Source: Macrostomum hystrix (Eukaryota > Platyhelminthes > Macrostomidae). Taken from it: a DNA stretch of 64,000 nucleotides. The notes below the pieces were generated by a model. The model did not search any database and had not been told where the DNA came from. It saw only the letters and a list, made by a program, of their open reading frames with translations. Shown in pieces: positions 37,201 to 46,769 of this stretch. The DNA is taken from contig CATNEN010000001.1 of assembly GCA_950097015.1 (NCBI GenBank), forward strand, positions 11,120,001-11,184,000, read 5' to 3'. The first letter of the stretch is position 1, and each line of letters starts with the position of its first letter. Made by a program: the position numbers and the translations under genes.

Positions 37201-40200
37201 TGGGATTGTGTCTGATATGAGGTATGGGATTGTGTCTGATATGAGGTATGGGATTGTGTCTGATATGAGGTATGGGATTGTGTCTGATATGAGGTATGGG
37301 ATTGTGTCTGATATGAGGTATGGGATTGTGTCTGATATGAGGAATGGGATTCTGCCTGATATGAGGTATGGGATTGTGTCTGATATGAGGTATGGGATTG
37401 TGTCTGATATGAGGTATGAGATTGTGTCTGATATGAGGAATGGGATTCTGTCTGATATGAGGTATGGGATTGTGTCTGATATGAGGTATGGGATTGTGTC
37501 TGATATGAGGTATGGGATTGTGTCTGATATGAGGTATGGGATTGTGTCTGATATGAGGTATGGGATTGTGTCTGATATGAGGTATGGGATTGTGTCTGAT
37601 ATGAGGTATGGGATTGTGTCTGATATGAGGTATGGGATTGTGTCTGATATGAGGTATGGGATTGTGTCTGATATGAGGTATGGGATTGTGTCTGATATGA
37701 GTTATGGGATTGTGTCTGATATGAGGTATGGGATTGTGTCTGATATGAGGAATGGGATTCTGTCTGATATGAGGTATGGGATTGTGTCTGATATGAGGTA
37801 TGAGATTGTGTCTGATATGAGGTATGGGATTGTGTCTGATATGAGGTATGAGATTGTGTCTGATATGAGGAATGGGATTCTGTCTGATATGAGGTATGGG
37901 ATTGTGTCTGATATGAGGTATGGGATTGTGTCTGATATGAGGTATGGGATTGTGTCTGATATGAGGTATGGGATTGTGTCTGATATGAGTTATGGGATTG
38001 TGTCTGATATGAGGTATGGGATTGTGTCTGATATGAGGTATGAGATTGTGTCTGATATGAGGTATGAGATTGTGTCTGATATGAGGTATGGGATTGTGTC
38101 TGATATGAGGTATGGGATTGTGTCTGATATGAGGTATGGGATTGTGTCTGATATGAGGTATGGGATTGTGTCTGATATGAGGTATGGGATTGTGTCTGAT
38201 ATGAGGTATGAGATTGTGTCTGATATGAGGTATGGGATTGTGTCTGATATGAGGCATGGGATTGTGTCTGATATGAGGTATGAGATTGTGTCTGATATGA
38301 GGTATGGGATTGTGTCTGATATGAGGTATGAGATTGTGTCTGATATGAGGTATGGGATTGTGTCTGATATGAGGTATGAGATTGTGTCTGATATGAGGTA
38401 TGGGATTGTGTCTGATATGAGGTATGGGATTGTGTCTGATATGAGGTATGGGATTGTGTCTGATATGAGGTATGGGATTGTGTCTGATATGAGTCATGGG
38501 ATTGTGTCTGATATGAGTTATGGGATTGTGTCTGATATGAGGTATGGGATTGTGTCTGATATGAGGTATGGGATTGTGTCTGATATGAGGTATGGGATTG
38601 TGTCTGATATGAGGTATGGGATTGTGTCTGATATGAGGTATGGGATTGTGTCTGATATGAGGTATGGGATTGTGTCTGATATGAGGTATGGGATTCTGTC
38701 TGATATGAGGTATGGGATTGTGTCTGATATGAGGTATGGGATTGTGTCTGATATGAGGTATGGGATTGTGTCTGATATGAGGTATGGGATTGTGTCTGAT
38801 ATGAGTTATGGGATTGTGTCTGATATGAGGTATGGGATTGTGTCTGATATGAGGTATGAGATTGTGTCTGATATGAGGAATGGGATTCTGTCTGATATGA
38901 GGTATGGGATTGTGTCTGATATGAGGTATGGGATTGTGTCTGATATGAGGTATGGGATTCTGTCTGATATGAGGTATGGGATTGTGTCTGATATGAGGTA
39001 TGGGATTGTGTCTGATATGAGGTATGGGATTGTGTCTGATATGAGGTATGGGATTGTGTCTGATATGAGTTATGGGATTGTGTCTGATATGAGGTATGGG
39101 ATTGTGTCTGATATGAGGTATGAGATTGTGTCTGATATGAGGAATGGGATTCTGTCTGATATGAGGTATGGGATTGTGTCTGATATGAGGTATGGGATTG
39201 TGTCTGATATGAGGTATGGGATTGTGTCTGATATGAGGTATGGGATTGTGTCTGATATGAGTTATGGGATTGTGTCTGATATGAGGTATGGGATTGTGTC
39301 TGATATGAGGTATGAGATTGTGTCTGATATGAGGTATGGGATTGTGTCTGATATGAGGTATGGGATTGTGTCTGATATGAGTTATGGGATTGTGTCTGAT
39401 ATGAGGTATGGGATTGTGTCTGATATGAGGTATGAGATTGTGTTTGATATGAGGTATGAGATTGTGTCTGATATGAGGTATGGGATTGTGTCTGATATGA
39501 GGTATGGGATTGTGTCTGATATGAGGTATGGGATTGTGTCTGATATGAGGTATGGGATTGTGTCTGATATGAGGTATGGGATTGTGTCTGATATGAGGTA
39601 TGAGATTGTGTCTGATATGAGGTATGGGATTGTGTCTGATATGAGGCATGGGATTGTGTCTGATATGAGGTATGAGATTGTGTCTGATATGAGGTATGGG
39701 ATTGTGTCTGATATGAGGTATGAGATTGTGTCTGATATGAGGTATGGGATTGTGTCTGATATGAGGTATGAGATTGTGTCTGATATGAGGTATGGGATTG
39801 TGTCTGATATGAGGTATGGGATTGTGTCTGATATGAGGTATGGGATTGTGTCTGATATGAGGTATGGGATTGTGTCTGATATGAGGTATGGGATTGTGTC
39901 TGATATGAGGTATGGGATTGTGTCTGATATGAGGTATGGGATTGTGTCTGATATGAGGTATGGGATTGTGTCTGATATGAGGTATGGGATTGTGTCTGAT
40001 ATGAGGTATGGGATTGTGTCTGATATGAGGTATGGGATTGTGTCTGATATGAGGTATGGGATTGTGTCTGATATGAGTTATGGGATTGTGTCTGATATGA
40101 GGTATGGGATTGTGTCTGATATGAGGAATGGGATTCTGTCTGATATGAGGTATGGGATTGTGTCTGATATGAGGTATGAGATTGTGTCTGATATGAGGTA

Positions 40201-43200
40201 TGGGATTGTGTCTGATATGAGGTATGAGATTGTGTCTGATATGAGGAATGGGATTCTGTCTGATATGAGGTATGGGATTGTGTCTGATATGAGGTATGGG
40301 ATTGTGTCTGATATGAGGTATGGGATTGTGTCTGATATGAGGTATGGGATTGTGTCTGATATGAGGTATGGGATTGTGTCTGATATGAGGTATGGGATTG
40401 TGTCTGATATGAGGTATGGGATTGTGTCTGATATGAGGTATGGGATTGTGTCTGATATGAGGTATGGGATTGTGTCTGATATGAGGTATGGGATTGTGTC
40501 TGATATGAGGTATGGGATTGTGTCTGATATGAGGTATGGGATTGTGTCTGATATGAGGAATGGGATTCTGCCTGATATGAGGTATGGGATTGTGTCTGAT
40601 ATGAGGTATGGGATTGTGTCTGATATGAGGTATGAGATTGTGTCTGATATGAGGAATGGGATTCTGTCTGATATGAGGTATGGGATTGTGTCTGATATGA
40701 GGTATGGGATTGTGTCTGATATGAGGTATGGGATTGTGTCTGATATGAGGTATGGGATTGTGTCTGATATGAGGTATGGGATTGTGTCTGATATGAGGTA
40801 TGGGATTGTGTCTGATATGAGGTATGGGATTGTGTCTGATATGAGGTATGGGATTGTGTCTGATATGAGGTATGGGATTGTGTCTGATATGAGGTATGGG
40901 ATTGTGTCTGATATGAGTTATGGGATTGTGTCTGATATGAGGTATGGGATTGTGTCTGATATGAGGAATGGGATTCTGTCTGATATGAGGTATGGGATTG
41001 TGTCTGATATGAGGTATGAGATTGTGTCTGATATGAGGTATGGGATTGTGTCTGATATGAGGTATGAGATTGTGTCTGATATGAGGAATGGGATTCTGTC
41101 TGATATGAGGTATGGGATTGTGTCTGATATGAGGTATGGGATTGTGTCTGATATGAGGTATGGGATTGTGTCTGATATGAGGTATGGGATTGTGTCTGAT
41201 ATGAGTTATGGGATTGTGTCTGATATGAGGTATGGGATTGTGTCTGATATGAGGTATGAGATTGTGTCTGATATGAGGTATGAGATTGTGTCTGATATGA
41301 GGTATGGGATTGTGTCTGATATGAGGTATGGGATTGTGTCTGATATGAGGTATGGGATTGTGTCTGATATGAGGTATGGGATTGTGTCTGATATGAGGTA
41401 TGGGATTGTGTCTGATATGAGGTATGAGATTGTGTCTGATATGAGGTATGGGATTGTGTCTGATATGAGGCATGGGATTGTGTCTGATATGAGGTATGAG
41501 ATTGTGTCTGATATGAGGTATGGGATTGTGTCTGATATGAGGTATGAGATTGTGTCTGATATGAGGTATGGGATTGTGTCTGATATGAGGTATGAGATTG
41601 TGTCTGATATGAGGTATGGGATTGTGTCTGATATGAGGTATGGGATTGTGTCTGATATGAGGTATGAGATTGTGTCTGATATGAGGTATGGGATTGTGTC
41701 TGATATGAGGTATGAGATTGTGTCTGATATGAGGTATGGGATTGTGTCTGATATGAGGCATGGGATTGTGTCTGATATGAGGTATGAGATTGTGTCTGAT
41801 ATGAGGTATGGGATTGTGTCTGATATGAGGTATGAGATTGTGTCTGATATGAGGTATGGGATTGTGTCTGATATGAGGTATGAGATTGTGTCTGATATGA
41901 GGTATGGGATTGTGTCTGATATGAGGTATGAGATTGTGTCTGATATGAGGTATGGGATTGTGTCTGATATGAGGTATGAGATTGTGTCTGATATGAGGTA
42001 TGGGATTGTGTCTGATATGAGGTATGGGATTGTGTCTGATATGAGGTATGAGATTGTGTCTGATATGAGGTATGGGATTGTGTCTGATATGAGGCATGGG
42101 ATTGTGTCTGATATGAGGTATGAGATTGTGTCTGATATGAGGTATGGGATTGTGTCTGATATGAGGTATGAGATTGTGTCTGATATGAGGTATGGGATTG
42201 TGTCTGATATGAGGTATGAGATTGTGTCTGATATGAGGTATGGGATTGTGTCTGATATGAGTCATGGGATTGTGTCTGATATGAGTTATGGGATTGTGTC
42301 TGATATGAGGTATGGGATTGTGTCTGATATGAGGTATGAGATTGTGTCTGATATGAGGTATGAGATTGTGTCTGATATGAGGTATGGGATTGTGTCTGAT
42401 ATGAGGTATGGGATTGTGTCTGATATGAGGTATGGGATTGTGTCTGATATGAGGTATGAGATTGTGTCTGATATGAGGTATGGGATTGTGTCTGATATGA
42501 GGCATGGGATTGTGTCTGATATGAGGTATGAGATTGTGTCTGATATGAGGTATGGGATTGTGTCTGATATGAGGTATGAGATTGTGTCTGATATGAGGTA
42601 TGGGATTGTGTCTGATATGAGGTATGAGATTGTGTCTGATATGAGGTATGGGATTGTGTCTGATATGAGTCATGGGATTGTGTCTGATATGAGGTATGGG
42701 ATTGTGTCTGATATGAGGTATGGGATTGTGTCTGATATGAGGTATGGGATTGTGTCTGATATGAGGTATGGGATTGTGTCTGATATGAGGTATGGGATTG
42801 TGTCTGATATGAGGTATGAGATTGTGTCTGATATGAGGTATGGGATTGTGTCTGATATGAGGTATGGGATTGTGTCTGATATGAGGTATGGGATTGTGTC
42901 TGATATGAGGTATGGGATTGTGTCTGATATGAGGTATGGGATTGTGTCTGATATGAGGTATGAGATTGTGTCTGATATGAGGTATGGGATTGTGTCTGAT
43001 ATGAGGTATGGGATTGTGTCTGATATGAGGCATGGGATTGTGTCTGATATGAGGTATGAGATTGTGTCTGATATGAGGTATGAGATTGTGTCTGATATGA
43101 GGTATGAGATTGTGTCTGATATGAGGTATGGGATTGTGTCTGATATGAGGTATGGGATTGTGTCTGATATGAGGTATGGGATTCTGTCTGATATGAGGTA

Positions 43201-44915
43201 TGGGATTGTGTCTGATATGAGGTATGGGATTGTGTCTGATATGAGGTATGGGACTGTGTCTGATATGAGGTATGGGACTGTGTCTGATATGAGGTATGGG
43301 ATTGTTTCTGATATGAGGTATGGGATTCTGTCTTTTTTAGACACAGTCTAAAAATTGTCTAAAATTGAGACACAAAAAAGAATTTTTGCTTAATGATGCT
43401 GCTGTTTTTCTTGTTGTGTGGACACAGGCGAACGGCATACGAAAATTGGTGTGTGTAAGCCCGGAACACACTAATATGAACCGATGTTACATGCAGTGTG
43501 GGATAATTGCAATCCTGCGATGGGATCAATCTATTGCTGTGTCTATTTAAACAAATAGCAAAGAGTTTAACTTGCAGAAAACTTCCAAAATTTTAACGAG
43601 CTTACATAGTTGTCGTAGAATAAGTTGCTCAAATGATATTCGGAATTTAAAATGTTTCAATTGATTTCGAATCCTAAATTAATTGATCCTGAAAAATCTA
43701 AATATGTGGACTTTTGAGACTTCAAATCCTAAATCAATTGATCCTTAAGATTGAAATCCCAAATCCAAGGATCTTCCAGACCTGAAATCCCAAATCCAAG
43801 GATCTTCAAGACCTGAAATCCCAAATCCAATGATCTTCAAGACCTGAAATCCCAAATCCAAGGATCTTCAAGACTTGAAATCCCAAATCCAAGGATCTTC
43901 AAGACCTGAAATCCCAAATCCAAGGATCTTCAAGACCTGAAATCCCAAATCCAAGGATCTTCAAGACCTGAAATCCCAAATCCAATGATCTTCAAGACCT
44001 GAAATCCCAAATCCAAGGATCTTCAAGACTTGAAATCCCAAATCCAAGGATCTTCAAGACCTGAAATCCCAAATCCAAGGATCTTCAAGACCTGAAATCC
44101 CAAATCCAAGGATCTTCAAGACTTGAAATCCCAAATCCAAGGATCTTCAAGACTTGAAATCCCAAATCCAAGGATCTTCAAGACTTGAAATCCCAAATCC
44201 AAGGATCTTCCAGACTTGAAATCCCAATTCCACGGATCTTGCAGGCCTGAAATCCCAAATCCAAGGATCTTCCAGACCTGAAATCCCAAATCCAAGGATC
44301 TTCCAGACTTGAAATCCCAATTCCACGGATCTTGCAGGCCTGAAATCCCAAATCCAAGGATCTTCCAGACCTGAAATCCCAAATCCAAGGATCTTCCAGA
44401 CCTGAAATCCCAAATCCAAGGATCTTCCAGACCTGAAATCCCAAATCCAAGGATCTTCCAGACCTGAAATCCCAAATCCAAAGATCTTCCAGACCTGAAA
44501 TCCCAAATCCAAGGATCTTCCAGACCTGAAATCCCAAATCCAAAGATCTTCCAGACCTGAAATCCCAAATTCAATGATCTTCAAGACTTGAAATCCCAAA
44601 TCCAACGATCTTCAAGACCTTAAATCCCAAATCCAAGGATCTTCAAGACTTGAAATAATAAATTGGCTGATTCTAAATATTTTAGATCCTAAAAATCCTT
44701 GGATGTTTCAGACCTTCTAATAGAAATTAATATACTAGCAATCTCAGTTAAGGGAATGAAAAGTAGTTAGACTGAAAATCAATCAGTGTTTTCACCTCTC
44801 ACAAGCTCGGGTGCTCGAACAAGCAGAGTCCGGAGACTGGCCAGTGAGTTCAAAAGAGAATTCTCAGTTATGGACCATAGCTCCATGGCTATTCTTTCAT
44901 GCTTCCTAAAATGAC
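12770..44915 (-). CDS. F-BAR / RhoGAP protein, nine exons over at least 32 kb
   Basis: Seen: exons in transcript order 44796-44915, 24437-24592, 22993-23436, 21875-22217, 17826-18216, 16706-17184, 15779-16217, 14564-15503 and 12770-13146. All phases agree if the exon 3 donor is taken at 22992. The joined sequence is about 1,229 residues, lacking an unidentified 5' end. Exons 4-6 encode a coiled, charged F-BAR-like region. Exons 7-8 encode a RhoGAP domain with the catalytic arginine in NGIYRIQ and the later LLKYHLLQLP and NQMNSQNLSLVFAPTVLRP motifs. Known: RhoGAPs speed GTP hydrolysis by Rho-family GTPases, and F-BAR domains bind curved membrane. The RhoGAP end (RVA..ENxMxxxNLxxVFxPTxLRP..GHQ-like) resembles the GMIP/ARHGAP29/ARHGAP45 group, but I see no C1 zinc finger, so the orthologue is unsettled. 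A 20.2-kb intron separates exons 1 and 2. SINEs sit in at least five introns. Confidence 0.85.
13303..13664 (+). mobile_element. SINE-A copy, near full length
   Basis: Begins GGGGTCGGTGGCAAAGCGG and ends CCTGCAATTATTATTATT. It lies in the RhoGAP intron between exons 8 and 9. No convincing target-site duplication was found. Confidence 0.88.
14564..16217 (-). CDS. RhoGAP gene, exons 7 and 8 (RhoGAP domain)
   Basis: Exon 7 (15779-16217) carries an acidic linker and the first RhoGAP strand-helix, ending exactly at the arginine-finger loop GIYRIQ, phase 0. Exon 8 (14564-15503) resumes ASKRRVIDLSQLLE, then GLLKYHLLQLPDALLTADLY, and the conserved asparagine helix NQMNSQNLSLVF. It finishes with an Ala/Thr/Pro-rich low-complexity tail and the donor AAAA|GTGAGT, phase 1. 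All the catalytic landmarks I know for active RhoGAPs are present. The intervening 275-base intron holds a truncated SINE. Confidence 0.92.
15583..15735 (+). mobile_element. SINE-A copy, 3'-truncated
   Basis: Only the tRNA-like head and the first part of the body (to GTCGTGCAATTTATGC) are present. It sits inside the 275-base RhoGAP intron between exons 7 and 8. Confidence 0.85.
16285..16605 (+). mobile_element. SINE-A copy, 5' head degraded
   Basis: Keeps CACCAAGGTCCTGAGCTCGA through the GGTCTAGTGCTACCAAATGA end. It lies in the RhoGAP intron between exons 6 and 7, about 70 bases from the exon 7 acceptor. Confidence 0.85.
16706..18216 (-). CDS. RhoGAP gene, exons 5 and 6 (F-BAR core)
   Basis: Exon 5 (17826-18216) follows the acceptor TTTTTTCAAACCCACAG and ends GAG|GTGAGT, phase 0. 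Exon 6 (16706-17184) starts GTGGAGCGCGCC after CGTCAG and ends CG|GTAGGT, phase 2. Together they encode long amphipathic, Lys/Glu/Arg-rich helices (KEHENARKRFKTEW, KLEEDCVAKRESARRAYLKS, RERKKLEILRGVRELIE) in the order expected for an F-BAR dimerisation module. The upstream in-frame sequence at 18217-18458 is intron plus a SINE, not coding. Confidence 0.88.
18300..18545 (+). mobile_element. SINE-A copy, internal deletions
   Basis: Lacks the first tRNA half and part of the body. It lies about 85 bases upstream (minus sense) of the exon 5 acceptor of the RhoGAP gene. Confidence 0.83.
19060..19410. repeat. 26-bp minisatellite, about 13 copies
   Basis: Unit TGTTGCTGTATTTGAGTA plus TAGGGATC, in the RhoGAP intron between exons 4 and 5. 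Confidence 0.93.
19800..20572. repeat. 16-bp purine-rich minisatellite, about 46 copies
   Basis: Unit AGAGAATGGGAGAATC, highly uniform from about 19980 on and more degenerate at the left end. It lies in the same RhoGAP intron. The EWENQRMGESENGRIR reading frames are period-16 artefacts. Confidence 0.95.
21301..21862. repeat. (ACAG)n tetranucleotide array with GG and GAGACGG interruptions
   Basis: 560 bases of ACAG repeats, with an early segment of longer repeating blocks (GACGGACAGGCAGACAGA). It ends about 13 bases from the exon 4 donor of the RhoGAP gene. Reading frames rich in QTDR or CLSV are artefacts. Confidence 0.97.
21875..22217 (-). CDS. RhoGAP gene, exon 4 (start of F-BAR region)
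   Basis: A Ser/Gly/Gln-rich stretch is followed by DEEAPDDIDQQFALKESCVENAFK, whose end joins exon 5 as ENAF-K-RAKQWADYVREV, the first F-BAR helix. The donor is AA|GTGAGTG, phase 2. An internal methionine (MSGGRRG, at 22188) could serve as the start of a shorter isoform. Confidence 0.8.
22545..22795 (+). repeat. Dispersed repeat R3 copy
   Basis: Shares CTTGTCACCAGGGTCTTCG, TATCTTGACGATGCCGACG, TCGGTCATTCGGTTTGGGAG and TTTTCCCAAGGGG with the copy at 10136. It lies in the RhoGAP intron between exons 3 and 4. Confidence 0.8.
22800..22940 (-). mobile_element. SINE-A fragment
   Basis: Reverse-oriented fragment with GTGTACATCTGGCCTGACTT and GGAATCGAGCTCGGGGACC. It directly follows a copy of dispersed repeat R3. 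Confidence 0.78.
22993..23436 (-). CDS. RhoGAP gene, exon 3 (low-complexity linker)
   Basis: The acceptor TTCTGCCAG is followed by CAQHCIDQF-type coding sequence that continues the exon 2 helix, then a Gln/Ser/Ala-rich linker with a QQQQQ tract. Two donors compete. GTCAGT after 22997 is the better visual site but leaves phase 0, which does not fit exon 4. GTGACC after 22993 leaves phase 1 and fits the exon 4 acceptor CTGTAG. I chose the latter. A (CTGT)n array lies 16 bases outside the acceptor. Confidence 0.65.
23452..23614. repeat. (CTGT)n tetranucleotide array
   Basis: About 40 CTGT units, on the opposite strand sense to the array at 21301-21862. It ends 16 bases from the exon 3 acceptor of the RhoGAP gene. 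Confidence 0.97.
23934..24430. repeat. (CAGT)n tetranucleotide array
   Basis: About 124 CAGT units with scattered T-to-G changes and two one-base phase shifts (CAGGTCAGT). It abuts the exon 2 donor of the RhoGAP gene at six bases. Confidence 0.97.
24437..24592 (-). CDS. RhoGAP gene, exon 2
   Basis: A 156-base exon bounded by the acceptor ATTTTCAG and the donor ACTG|GTGAGG. It encodes NPLNFEFLHQQHVTAVLTNL and continues through CPLLASPTVIDYSRRL, a helical, non-repetitive segment unlike the arrays on both sides. Phase 1 in and phase 1 out. The intron enters a (CAGT)n array only six bases after the donor. Confidence 0.75.
25189..25252. repeat. (GT)n dinucleotide repeat
   Basis: About 30 GT units with a few GC interruptions. 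The surrounding intron (24593-25670) holds a G-rich purine patch around 24830-25190 and nothing else I can name. Confidence 0.95.
25670..26942. repeat. 19-bp minisatellite, about 67 copies
   Basis: Unit GGGGCTGTGTCTAACAGTT with GGGACT and CGGGACT variants. Runs of the CGGGACTGTG variant recur in blocks (near 26110, 26230 and 26500), showing local block duplication. The flank 26943-27480 has no gene I can see. Confidence 0.96.
27482..29187. repeat. 16-bp minisatellite, about 106 copies
   Basis: Unit ACGGGAGAGATGAGAC. The unit length makes all three minus frames open for about 1.7 kb, encoding the same LSRVSSLPCLISPVSH-type peptide. The right third contains ordered variants (ATGCGAGAG, AAGGGAGAGAGG) repeated as larger blocks. 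Confidence 0.97.
29670..30942. repeat. 17-bp purine-rich minisatellite, about 75 copies
   Basis: Unit GAATGGGGATGAGAGGA with a GGGAA variant. The marker AATGTGGATG occurs at 29781, 30154 and 30391, and the block around 29860-30000 recurs near 30470-30600. The flanks 29188-29669 and 30943-31459 are plain intron. Confidence 0.96.
31460..32305. repeat. GAGAGTCTGA repeat grading into a GAGTCAGATAAGGTTG repeat
   Basis: The left part is a 10-bp unit GAGAGTCTGA. From about 31730 it becomes mixed 14 to 28-bp units built of GAGAGTCAGA and TAAGGTTGGA. It is purine-rich on the plus strand. Confidence 0.94.
32447..32532 (-). promoter_or_regulatory. Possible internal promoter and first-exon donor
   Basis: The minus strand reads CTATATAA at 32525-32532, and about 75 bases on a strong donor GG|GTAAGTATT at 32452. 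That is the layout of a TATA promoter with a short non-coding first exon, inside the 20-kb RhoGAP intron and in the sense of that gene. It rests on motifs only. Confidence 0.25.
32830..33432. repeat. 17-bp minisatellite, about 35 copies
   Basis: Unit AATCCTCAGAAACTTGA, decaying at both ends into AATCCCATAAACT-type copies. The flank 33433-34200 is AT-rich intron with nothing recognisable. Confidence 0.95.
34200..34568. repeat. 18 to 19-bp minisatellite, about 19 copies
   Basis: Unit GGGGATTTCAAGTGTCTCT with shorter variants on the left. 34569-35077 has no gene I can support. Confidence 0.94.
35078..43333. repeat. 8.3-kb satellite-like array of a 24-bp unit, about 343 copies
   Basis: Unit ATGAGGTATGGGATTGTG plus TCTGAT. 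Since 24 is a multiple of three and the unit lacks stops, it stays open over its whole length on both strands (plus MRYGIVSD, minus IPHIRHNP). A limited set of unit variants (TATGAG, AATGGGATTC, AGTTATG, GGCATG, GTGTTTG) occurs in ordered higher-order patterns. It lies inside the 20-kb RhoGAP intron. I regard the reading frames as non-coding: there is no non-repetitive flank with coding character. Confidence 0.97.
43735..44655. repeat. 31-bp minisatellite, about 30 copies
   Basis: Unit GACCTGAAATCCCAAATCCA plus AGGATCTTCAA. All three minus frames are open because 31 is not a multiple of three. It ends about 140 bases from the donor of RhoGAP exon 1. Confidence 0.96.
44796..44915 (-). CDS. RhoGAP gene, most upstream exon found
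   Basis: A 120-base exon too short for usual ORF cut-offs. The acceptor TTCGTGTTGCAG precedes it and the donor G|GTGAAA follows. It encodes HFRKHERIAMELWSITENSL and then a leucine-rich helical stretch ending in RAPELVR. It enters in phase 1 and leaves in phase 1, exactly what exon 2 at 24592 needs, and the junction reads ELVR-VNPLNF. It has no start codon of its own that fits as the first exon, so at least one more exon lies upstream. A possible one near 45900-45960 (ORF containing SQERRRVIGDRSKW after a pyrimidine-rich CTACAG) could not be confirmed. The link across 20 kb rests on phase and sequence character only. Confidence 0.6.
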
Positions 44916-45374
44916 CTGCAACACGAATAGTGGGCTAATTGCCACAGCTTATTTGCTTTAGTTAGCTTTTTAAAAAGAGCACGGAAAAAAGCTGCTCAGA
45001 GAGATTGTTGAAGCCGTTTTACTGCGCAAAATCACTTTTTCTAAAAGCAACCTTCTCGTTGGTTGGTGCAAGCAATGACCTTCCTGTGTAGGCTTTCACC
45101 CTATAGGCCAGATATCGACATGTATAACATACTGTAGATAACATGTGCTAAGTATCTAAAGCGTGAGAACATTCCTTTGCTCTTCTGCTGACTTTACAAT
45201 TATATTTATCAAATTGAAGCCACTAAATTTCTTATCGCGAGAAAGTTTATCGCGAATTCAACATAATTTGAGTCTTGCAACAAGAATTGCTTTGATCAAG
45301 CAACCTTTTTTCTATCAATAAATCATTTTCTTAGCAACCGCTTATCGATCAAATCAATTGTTTTCCCTCATCAA

Positions 45375-45775
45375 TTAGTGTGCATAGATTAGCAATCCAT
45401 TCTATTCCTGCGTGTGCATAGATTAGCAATCCATTCTATTCCTGCATCAATTAGTGTGCATAGATTAGCAATCCATTCGATTCCTGCATCAATTAGTGTG
45501 CATAGATTAGCAATCCATTCGATTCCTGCATCAATTAGTGTGCATAGATTAGCAATCCATTCTATTCCTGCATCAATTAGTGTGCATAGATTAGCAATCC
45601 ATTCGATTCCTGCATCAATTAGTGTGCATAGATTAGCAATCCATTCTATTCCTGCATGTGCATAGATTAGCAATCCATTCTATCCCTGCATGTGCATAGA
45701 TTAGCAATCCATTCTATTGCCTCCTCAATCAGTGTGCATAGATTAGCAATCCATTATACACCAATCAGTGCATAG
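45375..45775. repeat. 42-bp minisatellite, reverse-orientation relative of the 5.05-kb array
   Basis: Unit contains TGCATAGATTAGCAATCCAT, the exact reverse complement of the core repeated at 5050-5850, with a TCTATTCCTGCATCAATTAG spacer. The rest of 44916-46500 has no gene I could confirm, apart from a weak exon candidate near 45900-45960. Confidence 0.94.
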
Positions 45776-46504
45776 ATGAACATCTATTAATTGTTACTTC
45801 TGATTGGAATAAAATAAAAGTATTTACTTGCTTTATCTAATAGTGTACTTTAGGCTTTCCAAATAGACAGCAAGCCATTGCACAGTGAACGAACCATCAA
45901 CCACTTAGATCTGTCCCCAATTACGCGCCTGCGTTCCTGGCTCACTGTAGACTAGAATGAGAAAGATAACGAGAAGCAAAAAAATATTTTAAAAGCGGCG
46001 GGATCAAAGACTAGGGGTGGCTCAATAAAATCTCGATCTGAAATGTTCTTTTTTTAAAATAGAAAAAGAGAAGCTGACGCAAGTCAGGTTTGCCGGGAGT
46101 TGTTTAATTTCCATTTTTTAATCACTGAGAGATAGAGCTGCTGCTGTTGCTGGCGATTCTCACAGATTTAGAGTAAAAGCTGACGATTTGTATTTTATAA
46201 TTTTATAGCACACACACAGACTATTGGGTGAACAGTAATTGAAACCTTGCACTAAGAAATTGAACTAGCTCGTAGAATTTTTTAATATAATTGAATGCAC
46301 TTTAGTTATTTGTCGTAAATAACACCGGAAAAAAGAGCTGCTAGATGACAGATGGCAGTTAAATAAACGAAAGAATCGCTTTAGTGAATAACCGGAATTT
46401 CGGTACATTGTGCTGCTGTTCTACGTATGCAATTTAAAAGGAAAGTAGAAGTTAAATAAAATGACTAACTCCATCACGATATTTAGTCCAGGCCGGGACG
46501 GGTG

Positions 46505-46690
46505 ATTATACGCACACTTAGAGGAAATTCCTGGCGGGGTTGGCTGACTGATGTACAATTGTACACTAGAGGGGTTAGGAAATTCCTGGAGGGATGGGTG
46601 TTGGCTGACTGATGTACAATTGTACACTAGAGGGGTTAGGAAATTCCTGGCGGGGATGGGTGTTGGCTGACTGATGTACATCTAGGAGGC
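46505..46690. repeat. About 62-bp repeat, three copies
   Basis: Copies share GGAAATTCCTGG, TTGGCTGACTGATGTACA and ATTGTACACTAGAGGGGT. It lies just after the 3' end of the NUDCD1 homologue. Confidence 0.9.
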
Positions 46691-46769
46691 TAGAAAATTC
46701 GGCTCGAATGTGTAACTGAATTAGAAAACAAGCGTGACACTGATTCGATTGTTTAGAAAAGAGCCGTAT

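Noticed and set aside
35075-43351. Plus-strand reading frame of 2,758 codons and a minus-strand frame of 2,681 codons
   Set aside because: Both follow from a stop-free 24-bp unit whose length is a multiple of three. There is no non-repetitive coding sequence, and the region lies inside an intron of the RhoGAP gene.
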